A stretch of DNA of 5,602 nt from an uncultured Bacilli bacterium (GTDB taxonomy: Bacteria > Bacillota_I > Bacilli_A > ML615J-28 > CAG-698), in the NCBI GenBank assembly GCA_947624315.1, contig CANQJU010000080.1, positions 1 through 5,602 of the forward strand. The letters are read 5' to 3'. The translations under genes and the position numbers were made by a program. Positions within the stretch are counted from its first letter, which is position 1. The number at the start of each line of letters is the position of its first letter. The notes beneath the pieces are model-generated. The model had not been told where the DNA came from. It worked only from the letters and a program-made list of their open reading frames with translations, and searched no databases. Shown one piece after another: positions 1 through 5,056 of this stretch.

Positions 1-85
1 TACAAGCAATATTATCTATTTGTAAATGCAATTTAAAAATATTAATATTATTAGTTATATTGTTTAATATTTCCGTTGTTTTCAT
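1..85 (-). CDS. Partial gene start, possible GerAA-type spore germination receptor subunit
   Basis: Only the first 28 codons lie in the window; the frame is open to the left edge. The ATG at 85-83 is preceded by a GGGAG ribosome site about seven bases upstream, and the frame differs from that of the upstream permease, whose last 35 bases it overlaps. The peptide begins MKTTEILNNITNNINIF and continues KLHLQIDNIAC. A leader of the form 'Ni..~k..l...Di..r' is what GerAA-family subunits carry near their N-terminus, just before the soluble domain, and GerAB genes normally sit beside GerAA and GerAC genes. The assignment rests mostly on this neighbourhood, because 28 residues cannot prove a family. 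The close overlap and strong ribosome site indicate translation from the same message as the permease. A GerAC-type lipoprotein is less likely, since no signal peptide with a lipobox is seen. Confidence 0.5.
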   Translation of the reverse strand, partial: MKTTEILNNITNNINIFKLHLQIDNIAC

Positions 86-1106
86 AATATATCTCCCATG
101 ATTTTTTGGTAAAATAAATGCAAATAGTTAAAATAAGAACAAATAAAGTAATCAATATATATATTAGGTATTTTTCCCAATATGGCATAAATAAATACAA
201 AAGACTTGTTAAAATCAAAAATAAAGCCCCAAAAATCACTCCAAATCGTCTTTTTCGTTTTTCGAAAATAATTAAACGTGTCAAATTGAAATAAACGCTT
301 AATTTGTAGATTGTGGAAACAGTAACAATGATAAGCAAGAAAATATCATAGTTTTCAATAAAACCATAGCCCTTAAATACTTGCCATCTTGTAAAAGCTG
401 TCATTTGAGTATTTTCAAAGTATTTGCTACCTAAAATAGTTACTGAATCAATTAAAATATATAAACTATAAAAAATAGCAAAAGAGTTTCCTAATAATAA
501 ATGTTTTTTCTTTATACCATCACGAAATTTCGGTGAATAAAAAATAACAATATAATTATCTAAAAAGAATAACAACATGGGTATTATTTTATATACTTTT
601 TTAAAATCAAAAGAAAAAGGCATAAGAAGATGAAAATCATGTTGTTTTAAATAAAGAAAGGGAAAAATATAAAAAATAATGAAAAAAGTAAAGAAGATTG
701 TTGAAGTAGAGATGATAGAGGAAAAATCATAATATGATAAGAAAACAGCAGTTATTGTTGTTAAAATGAAAAAAATATATATTGGTGTTTCATAATAGAA
801 GAAGTTTTTCATAAGAACTGATGAATAGATTATCATTACTAAAGCTGATAAAATACAATATACTAATGTAACAATACGCATGGGATAATTATTTTTAATT
901 ACTTTTAATGGAGAGAATTTCCTTGTAAAACCTTTAAAAGTTAATATAATTAAAAAGTTCATAACAAAAATGATAACAAAAGCTAACCAAGCACTTTGAT
1001 GAAATTCATCAATTAAATAATTGAATGAATAAAAATTTGCATAAAAAACATTAGCAAAACTTAAAAACAAAATAATATTGTAATCTTTAAGATTAGTTTT
1101 GTTCAT
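51..1106 (-). CDS. gerAB: GerAB-family spore germination permease
   Basis: This is a 351-residue integral membrane protein, the usual length of GerAB/YndE proteins (APC transporter superfamily), which sit in the spore inner membrane and act with GerAA and GerAC partners as germinant receptors. About ten hydrophobic helices can be read, near residues 9-29, 39-59, 76-98, 107-125, 130-152, 178-200, 206-226, 258-280, 297-317 and 322-342. The segment at about 237-276, with FTRWQVFKGYGFIENYDIF followed by a hydrophobic helix and a lysine, matches the GerAB pattern of an 'isigeFleRlE' stretch before a late helix. The start is set at ATG 1106 because an AAAAGGAG ribosome site (1115-1122) lies eight bases upstream; an in-frame ATG at 1127 lies upstream of that site and would add seven residues with no ribosome site of its own. 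The germinant it senses cannot be told from sequence. The gene is divergent from ssb and overlaps the next gene by 35 bases. Confidence 0.82.
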   Translation of the reverse strand: MNKTNLKDYNIILFLSFANVFYANFYSFNYLIDEFHQSAWLAFVIIFVMNFLIILTFKGFTRKFSPLKVIKNNYPMRIVTLVYCILSALVMIIYSSVLMKNFFYYETPIYIFFILTTITAVFLSYYDFSSIISTSTIFFTFFIIFYIFPFLYLKQHDFHLLMPFSFDFKKVYKIIPMLLFFLDNYIVIFYSPKFRDGIKKKHLLLGNSFAIFYSLYILIDSVTILGSKYFENTQMTAFTRWQVFKGYGFIENYDIFLLIIVTVSTIYKLSVYFNLTRLIIFEKRKRRFGVIFGALFLILTSLLYLFMPYWEKYLIYILITLFVLILTICIYFTKKSWEIYYENNGNIKQYN

Positions 1107-1114
1107 ATAAATTT

Positions 1115-1122
1115 CTCCTTTT
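1115..1122 (-). promoter_or_regulatory. Ribosome binding site deciding the gerAB start
   Basis: AAAAGGAG read on the minus strand lies eight bases before the ATG at 1106. It selects this ATG over the in-frame ATG at 1127, which is upstream of the site. Confidence 0.8.
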
Positions 1123-1129
1123 ATCAAAT

Positions 1130-1145
1130 ATATTGTTTACAATAT
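1130..1145. promoter_or_regulatory. Perfect 16-bp dyad upstream of gerAB, possible operator
   Basis: ATATTGT (1130-1136) and ACAATAT (1139-1145) are perfect inverted repeats separated by TT, centred about 31 bases upstream of the gerAB start codon. On the minus strand CAATATA (1135-1129) resembles the -10 element of forespore sigma-G promoters, and TGTATT (1160-1155) lies 19 bases further upstream, a poor to fair -35. A transcript starting from it would have a leader of only about 16 bases. The dyad is seen directly; its role as operator or forespore promoter is inference, and A/T palindromes arise easily in such DNA. Confidence 0.3.
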
Positions 1146-1283
1146 TAGAAAAAAAATACAAATTTAGTAAATAAAACCTTTTGTATCAAAAAGAATAAAT
1201 ATTAGATTGTTTATTGTTAAAATTTATATAATTTTCTTTGTAATAAGAAAAAAGATGTTTTTCAAAAATAAAAATGTCAAATT

Positions 1284-1305
1284 TGGTAATTTTTAATTAT
1301 TACCA
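1284..1305. promoter_or_regulatory. Inverted repeat covering the -35 region of the ssb promoter, possible operator
   Basis: TGGTAAT (1284-1290) and ATTACCA (1299-1305) are perfect inverted repeats around an 8-base A/T spacer. The -35 position expected for the TATAAT at 1314-1319 falls inside the spacer (1291-1296, TTTTAA, a poor -35). A poor -35 inside a dyad would suit a repressor site or an activator-dependent promoter. No T-run follows directly, so it does not look like a terminator. No regulator can be named. Confidence 0.35.
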
Positions 1306-1310
1306 TTTTG

Positions 1311-1336
1311 CGATATAATATGACTATCATCGATGA
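1311..1336 (+). promoter_or_regulatory. Probable ssb promoter -10 element and start-site palindrome
   Basis: A perfect TATAAT lies at 1314-1319, about 50 bases before the ssb start codon. Transcription would begin near 1326, directly at a perfect 10-base palindrome, TCATCGATGA (1327-1336). The -35 at the expected spacing is weak. The -10 element is convincing; a regulatory role for the palindrome is inference. Confidence 0.5.
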
Positions 1337-1359
1337 AATATATGGGAAGGAGAAAAAAA

Positions 1360-1380
1360 GTGATGGAAAATGCTGAATAA
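1360..1380 (+). other. Micro-ORF overlapping the ssb start, possible translational leader
   Basis: The strong ribosome site GGGAAGGAG (1344-1352) lies 17 bases before the ssb ATG, too far for normal initiation there. It is well spaced (7 and 10 bases) for GTG 1360 and ATG 1363, which open a frame ending at TAA 1378-1380 with the peptide MMENAE. That frame overlaps the first codons of ssb, so a ribosome ending on it could re-initiate on the ssb ATG at 1370. The frame can be traced back to an ATG at 1333 without a ribosome site. Whether it is translated is unknown. Confidence 0.25.
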
Positions 1381-1705
1381 TGTTATCCTTGTAGGGAGGG
1401 TTGTAGAAGATCCTAAAGTGATTACGTTAGATAATGGAATTAAGGTTTCTAATATAGTATTAGCAGTTCAAAGACCATTCAAGAATGAAGAAGATACTTA
1501 TGACACAGATTTTTTTCCGATTCAAGTATGGTATGCTATGGCAGAAATCGCTAATGAGTATTGTGGGAAAGGGTCAATTATAGGGGTTAAAGGGCGTCTT
1601 TCAACAAAAATTAATGAAATTGGTGACAAAAAAATTAAATCAATAGAAATTATTGGTGAAAGAATTGCTTTTATAAGTACAGTTAAAAAGCAAGAAAATG
1701 AATAA
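1370..1705 (+). CDS. ssb: Short single-stranded DNA-binding protein (SSB family)
   Basis: The product is a 111-residue SSB consisting of one OB fold. It opens MLNNVILVGRVVEDP, the family's first strand (compare the common MLNRVVLVGRL), then LDNGIKVSNIVLAV, the DFFPIQVWYAMAEIANEYC segment corresponding to 'F..vvvW...Ae....y', and KGSIIGVKGRLST, the usual 'KGs.v.v.Gri.t'. It binds single-stranded DNA in replication, repair or recombination. The protein ends KKQENE and lacks both the disordered linker and the acidic DDDIPF-like tip through which main SSBs recruit partners. It is therefore closer in build to tail-less SsbB/YwpH-type paralogues linked to competence in Bacillus; that parallel is inference. 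The usual rpsF and rpsR neighbours of the main ssb are absent, which also suggests a second copy. The start is fixed by the conserved N-terminus and by an in-frame TGA at 1361-1363. Confidence 0.9.
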   Translation: MLNNVILVGRVVEDPKVITLDNGIKVSNIVLAVQRPFKNEEDTYDTDFFPIQVWYAMAEIANEYCGKGSIIGVKGRLSTKINEIGDKKIKSIEIIGERIAFISTVKKQENE

Positions 1706-1748
1706 ATTTTTTCCATAAATATTTTTACACAAATCTTTTTAATAAAAT

Positions 1749-1785
1749 AAAAAAACATTAGATGAAAATAGTCTAATGTTTTTTA
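1749..1785 (+). terminator. Intrinsic terminator of ssb
   Basis: ACATTAGA (1755-1762) pairs perfectly with TCTAATGT (1772-1779) around a 9-base loop, and flanking A and T runs extend the stem. A T-run follows at 1780-1784. The A-run on the left would also give a T-run on the minus strand, so the hairpin may back up the tRNA terminator next to it. Confidence 0.85.
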
Positions 1786-1802
1786 TTTAATATATTTATT
1801 AT

Positions 1803-1831
1803 AAAAAAAGACTGACACAAATGTATCAATC
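1803..1831 (-). terminator. Intrinsic terminator of the tRNA-Gly gene
   Basis: Read on the minus strand, GATTGATAC (1831-1823) pairs with GTGTCAGTC (1818-1810) over nine base pairs including two G-U pairs, with a 4-base loop and seven T's (1809-1803). The G-U pairs become A-C mismatches on the plus strand, so it works for the minus strand only. It lies 14 bases after the tRNA 3' end. Confidence 0.85.
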
Positions 1832-1844
1832 TCGTTTTTCAATA

Positions 1845-1919
1845 TGGAGCAGGTAACGAGGATCGAACTCGCATCTTAGCCATGGCAAGGCCACATAATA
1901 GCCATTATACGATACCTGC
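1845..1919 (-). tRNA. trnG: tRNA-Gly (anticodon GCC), CCA encoded
   Basis: Read from 1919 down, GCAGGTA pairs perfectly with TACCTGC to form the acceptor stem, followed by discriminator T and an encoded CCA (1847-1845). The anticodon stem TGGCC/GGCTA encloses the loop TTGCCAT, giving anticodon GCC, which reads GGC and GGU glycine codons. The T arm is GCGAG-TTCGATC-CTCGT. The D stem is short, about three pairs (GTA with TAT, one G-U). Total length is 75 bases with CCA. It is a single gene transcribed against both neighbours, with its own promoter and terminator, so it forms an independent unit. Confidence 0.96.
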
Positions 1920-1935
1920 ATTCATTGACTATATA

Positions 1936-1964
1936 ATTATACCAAAAATATTTTTAAAATGCAA
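1936..1964 (-). promoter_or_regulatory. Promoter of the tRNA-Gly gene
   Basis: On the minus strand TTGCAT (1964-1959) and TATAAT (1941-1936) are separated by exactly 17 bases, and TGG before TATAAT makes an extended -10. The predicted start is around 1929, about ten bases before the mature tRNA 5' end, so a short 5' leader would be trimmed by RNase P. Confidence 0.8.
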
Positions 1965-2002
1965 GGAAAAAAGAAAATAAATTTTTAAATTTAGTATATC
2001 GT

Positions 2003-2032
2003 TTGCTTAATGCAATTTGATTATGATATAAT
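2003..2032 (+). promoter_or_regulatory. Promoter of the six-helix membrane protein gene
   Basis: TTGCTT (2003-2008) and TATAAT (2027-2032) are 18 bases apart, and TGA directly before TATAAT makes an extended -10. Together these form a good vegetative-type promoter about 30 bases before the ATG at 2064. It is arranged back to back with the tRNA promoter. Confidence 0.7.
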
Positions 2033-2063
2033 ATATAATAAATAGAAAAGAGGCTTGTTAAAA

Positions 2064-2768
2064 ATGAGCGAAAAAACTATAAAAAGAAGACATTTAATAA
2101 CCAAAATAATTTTAATTGTTATTGGTTTTGTTGCTATACCATTATATTCCTATTTCTTTGGAAATAACGGTGATTTGTTTTTAATGACATTTTCACAAGT
2201 CGGAGGAAGACTTGATGGTAAACTTGAAGGATTGATATTATGGGGATTTCTTTGTTCAGTTTATTTTTATTTTGTTTTCGAATATATGCAAATGATGATT
2301 GAAAAGTCTAGTATGCTTGTTAAATTGTTTTTGTTCGCAGGAGTAATTACTTTAATGGTTACAGTTTTTTTGCCATTTAATACAATGATGTATCCTGTTT
2401 CTAGTGAAATACATAACAATCTTGCTAGATATGCTATATTTTTTATCTTAATTTCGATTTTTCTATTTGTTATTTTGTTAATAAAGTTTGATAAAAAGGT
2501 TTTTGCTTGGGCAATTTCAATTTTTAGTGTATTTGTTGGGGGATTGATATGGTGCTTTCTTAAATATAGAGTAAGTAGTATATTTCAAATTGCTTTTGCT
2601 AGTTCAATGTCAGTTTTAGCTATGATTATCTTTTTCTTAATTGAAAGAAGTCCTAAGTTTGATTTATATCGAGCATATGGAAAAAAATATAAAAATTTTA
2701 AAGAAAATAACTTAGAAAACTCATTAGAAAGAGAGAATGAAGAAGTTTTTAATGATGAAATAAAATAG
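2064..2768 (+). CDS. Six-helix integral membrane protein of unknown function
   Basis: The product has 234 residues. Six hydrophobic helices are readable near residues 11-32, 55-75, 84-104, 122-141, 146-166 and 171-193, followed by a polar, strongly charged tail (about 195-234) that ends rich in Glu and Asn. The segment LPFNTMMYPVSSEIHNNLAR at about 103-122, with a proline-containing turn, a His and a following helix, together with the loop FSQVGGRLDGKLEG (about 43-56), loosely recalls DUF998/Frag1-type six-helix proteins. I do not regard this as a secure match and assign no function. The start is ATG 2064: AGAGG (2049-2053) lies ten bases upstream, whereas a TTG at 2055 in the same frame would touch that site. 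No terminator is seen after the stop at 2766-2768, and the next promoter begins at the following base, so readthrough into the CvpA-like gene is likely. Confidence 0.75.
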   Translation: MSEKTIKRRHLITKIILIVIGFVAIPLYSYFFGNNGDLFLMTFSQVGGRLDGKLEGLILWGFLCSVYFYFVFEYMQMMIEKSSMLVKLFLFAGVITLMVTVFLPFNTMMYPVSSEIHNNLARYAIFFILISIFLFVILLIKFDKKVFAWAISIFSVFVGGLIWCFLKYRVSSIFQIAFASSMSVLAMIIFFLIERSPKFDLYRAYGKKYKNFKENNLENSLERENEEVFNDEIK

Positions 2769-2797
2769 TTTACAAACCTCGATAAAAGTTGTATAAT
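2769..2797 (+). promoter_or_regulatory. Promoter of the CvpA-like gene
   Basis: TTTACA (2769-2774) and TATAAT (2792-2797) are exactly 17 bases apart, very close to the vegetative consensus. The -35 element begins on the base after the stop codon of the preceding gene. A GAGAGG ribosome site (2812-2817) lies seven bases before the ATG at 2825. Confidence 0.8.
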
Positions 2798-2824
2798 ACT
2801 ATATAATAAATGAGAGGTTAGAAT

Positions 2825-3564
2825 ATGGGAAAAATCGATATTATAATAATTATCTTCGTGGTTTTGCTTGGGGTTATTGGTTTTTTAAGAGGAGGATTTA
2901 ATCAAGTTGCCAAACTTGGTGGCTGGTTTATTTCTTTTATTGTTAGTGCTTTGTTTGTTGAACAAACAACTGATTTTATTAGTAAAACATCTTTGGGGTT
3001 AAGTCTCAGTGAAAAGTTATCTTCAACAATAGCTTCCAAATATCCAAATACAGAAATATATCGTATTTTTTCTACTACTAGTAAAGAAACATTAATTAGT
3101 ACTTTAGAAGAATCAGGAATTTCTAAATTTTTGGCTAAGATTGGTGCTGAACTAATCAATGTAAATAAATCGATAATGTTTTAGGTGAAAAAGTATCAAC
3201 ATTAGTAGCTAGCAGTTTAGCTTGGTTAATTTTGAGTATAATTACCTTTATTGTTTTATTTATTGTGATTTTGATTGTTATTAAATTAGTTGCTAAATTA
3301 CTTAATTCATTTGCTAATAAAACTGTTGTTGTTAATGTTATAAATAGAATTATTGGTTTAGTTATTGGATTAGTTAAAGGAGCAGTTATTGTTTGTATAG
3401 TTTTATTTATCTCATCAGTAATTGCTAAATATTCTGAAAGTGTAAATAACTTTTTGGTTAATAGTTTAAAACTTGGAACTGATGCAACTGGAATAGGAAA
3501 ATATTTATATGAAAATAATCCATTAATAACTTTATGGAATATTATTTTTAAAAAACTAAATTGA
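2825..3564 (+). pseudogene. cvpA: CvpA-family membrane protein gene split by a frameshift
   Basis: Two adjacent open frames encode the two halves of one CvpA/YshB-type protein. The first (2825-3184, 119 codons) has a good promoter and ribosome site and gives MGKIDIIIIIFVVLLGVIGF followed by LRGGFNQVAKLGGWF, the family's N-terminal helix, 'GflrGf' turn and second helix. It ends at TAG 3182-3184. The -1 frame is open from 3169, reads IDNVLGEKVSTLVASSLAW, and then gives two more helices with the family's 'vNriiGlviGlvkG' signature (positions about 3334-3381), ending NPLITLWNIIFKKLN before TGA 3562-3564. Joined, the product would be about 245 residues with four helices, somewhat long for the family. 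CvpA was named for colicin V production in E. coli; its Bacillota relatives are poorly understood inner-membrane proteins. The break corresponds to one lost base between about 3166 and 3182. The second half has no credible start of its own; only TTG 3232, inside a helix and without a ribosome site, is available. Confidence 0.8.
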
Positions 3565-3576
3565 ATATTTTAAAAG

Positions 3577-3605
3577 AAGATGTATTTGATATACGTCTTT
3601 TTATT
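3577..3605 (+). terminator. Intrinsic terminator of the CvpA-like gene
   Basis: AAGATGTAT (3577-3585) pairs with ATACGTCTT (3591-3599) over nine base pairs including one G-U, around a 5-base loop. A T-rich tract runs from 3598 to 3605. It lies 12 bases after the TGA of the second CvpA half, which supports the second half being the true 3' end of the same transcript. Confidence 0.8.
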
Positions 3606-3607
3606 TA

Positions 3608-3651
3608 GAAAAAAATCCTTTGTGCTTTTTAACACAAAGGATGATTTTTTT
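3608..3651. terminator. Bidirectional terminator between convergent genes
   Basis: ATCCTTTGTG (3615-3624) and CACAAAGGAT (3633-3642) form a perfect 10-bp stem with an 8-base loop. A T-run follows on the plus strand (3645-3651), and an A-run (3609-3615) gives a T-run on the minus strand. It serves the minus-strand transporter operon and acts as a second stop for the CvpA transcript. It touches the transporter stop codon at 3650-3652. Confidence 0.9.
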
Positions 3652-5056
3652 AATAGCCAATATAATAACCCAATATTAATATTCCAATTGTTACAGCTAA
3701 AATAAATAGTTGTAAAAGAATGGTCTTTTTTATCCACTTAGTATAACTAAATGAAGATATTCCTAAGGAAATAAGTAGAACTGGGTTTGTTGGATAGATT
3801 AAATCTGTATATCCATCACCAAATATAAAAGCAAGTAGGGCAATATTTCGACTTATTCCTAGTTTATCAGCAATCATTGAAATAATAGGGATAATAAGAA
3901 TAACTTTGGCACTTGCTGAACCGATAAAGAATTGAATAACTAAAATTATGAAATATATAAATAGTATTCCCACAATAGGTGAGCAATTTTCTAAAACACC
4001 TATTAATTCATTGATAATTGTTGGTAAAATATATCCTTCATCAAGAATATACTTTATGCTTCCAGCAAGCATTATCATTATAATTGCTGGGGCAATACCG
4101 ACTAATCCTCCCCAGAACATTTTAAATGTATCTTTTAGACTATAATGTAAACACATGCAAACTATTATTATTCCAATAAAGAAAGCTAAAGCTATAATGG
4201 GAATAGAAATACCCAATTCTTGAACAATTGGTAAAGCAGAAGAAATAATTATTATTCCTAAAATTACCAAAAAGAAGATTACATATGTATGTAAAAGTTT
4301 ATGATCATTATCTTGGAAAGTTGAATCAAAATTAAGATGTTTTTTCTTCTCTTGATCACTTTCATAACTAGGAGAAGAAGTTGGATTTTTTTCTATTCGC
4401 TTAACATGTAAAGTTATGAATCCACAAAGAATAAAATACATAACAATAAATATTAAAATTCGAAACCATATACCATCTAAAATACTAAGCTCCATGGTTT
4501 TTGAGGCAAGTCCAATAGAGAAAGGATTAGTTATTGCTGATGAAAAACCAAATCCTGCTGCCATCAAACACATGGCAATACCAGTAAATGTATCCCATCC
4601 CATACCTAGGGCTAAAATTATTATTATGGGAAGTAAGGTTACAGATTCTTCAAATATTCCAAACAATGCTCCAAATAACATAAAGAATAATGTTATTATA
4701 TAAATTAGCATATATTTTCTTTTTTGAAATTTTTTTATTAAATAACTAATAATAGCATTTATTCCCCCAGTTTTATCAATTATATTAAAAGCTCCACCTA
4801 ATATTAAAATAAAAAGGGAAATAACAATAATTGTTAAACCGGAGTCACTTCCTAGTACAAGAAATGGTGACAATATGAATTTCCAAAAAGGAATTCCTTG
4901 TCCTTCTAAAGGTAGATATTCATTTGTATTTGGATCAAATGTTCCTCTAGGAACAAAGAAGGTCATAATATATGCACCTATCATAAATACAAATAGAATA
5001 ATACAAACCGTTATGAAAGAACGTTTATTAATTTTTAATATTTTATCTTGATTCAT
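3650..5056 (-). CDS. yfcC: YfcC/DcuC-superfamily membrane transporter
   Basis: The product has 468 residues and about twelve helices in two halves, joined by a polar, charged cytoplasmic loop at about 219-256. Family marks are seen in both halves: FGIFEESVTLLPI (132-144) and GFSSAITNPFSIGLASK (170-186) in the first, FIGSASAKVILIIPI (377-391) and FGDGYTDLIYPTNPVLLISL (412-431) in the second. The last two match the 'GSaSAK...FGDGftd..yPTNPvLLi' form of YfcC proteins (Pfam C4-dicarboxylate anaerobic carrier group), rather than the 'PSGSGQ' form. Members carry carboxylates or amino acids, often by ion-coupled or exchange transport; the substrate here cannot be read from sequence. The ATG overlaps the upstream gene's TGA in an ATGA arrangement, with a GGAG site about nine bases before the ATG inside that gene, so the two are likely translationally coupled. 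Length and motifs show an intact gene. Confidence 0.88.
   Translation of the reverse strand: MNQDKILKINKRSFITVCIILFVFMIGAYIMTFFVPRGTFDPNTNEYLPLEGQGIPFWKFILSPFLVLGSDSGLTIIVISLFILILGGAFNIIDKTGGINAIISYLIKKFQKRKYMLIYIITLFFMLFGALFGIFEESVTLLPIIIILALGMGWDTFTGIAMCLMAAGFGFSSAITNPFSIGLASKTMELSILDGIWFRILIFIVMYFILCGFITLHVKRIEKNPTSSPSYESDQEKKKHLNFDSTFQDNDHKLLHTYVIFFLVILGIIIISSALPIVQELGISIPIIALAFFIGIIIVCMCLHYSLKDTFKMFWGGLVGIAPAIIMIMLAGSIKYILDEGYILPTIINELIGVLENCSPIVGILFIYFIILVIQFFIGSASAKVILIIPIISMIADKLGISRNIALLAFIFGDGYTDLIYPTNPVLLISLGISSFSYTKWIKKTILLQLFILAVTIGILILGYYIGY

Noticed and set aside
1107..1127. Upstream ATG at 1127 as the gerAB start
   Set aside because: It lies before the AAAAGGAG site that serves ATG 1106 and has no ribosome site of its own.
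1203..1240. TATAAT-like sequence at 1227-1232 as an extra ssb promoter
   Set aside because: No acceptable -35 lies at 16-18 bases; chance TATAAT matches are common in such A+T-rich DNA, and the element at 1314-1319 is better placed.
1522..1758. Open frame antisense to ssb (likewise antisense frames at 2902-3159, 3948-4145 and 4416-4703)
   Set aside because: These are shadows of well-supported genes on the opposite strand, with no ribosome sites or recognisable protein features.
2055..2063. TTG at 2055 as the start of the six-helix membrane protein
   Set aside because: The AGAGG ribosome site ends at 2053, leaving one base before TTG; ATG 2064 is ten bases away and is the natural start.
3169..3184. 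Programmed -1 frameshift in the CvpA gene
   Set aside because: No X XXY YYZ slippery heptamer or following hairpin is visible in the only zone where the shift can occur; a base loss is simpler.
3232..3564. Second CvpA half as an independent gene starting at TTG 3232
   Set aside because: There is no ribosome site, the start falls inside a hydrophobic helix, and the frame is open and family-like back to 3169.
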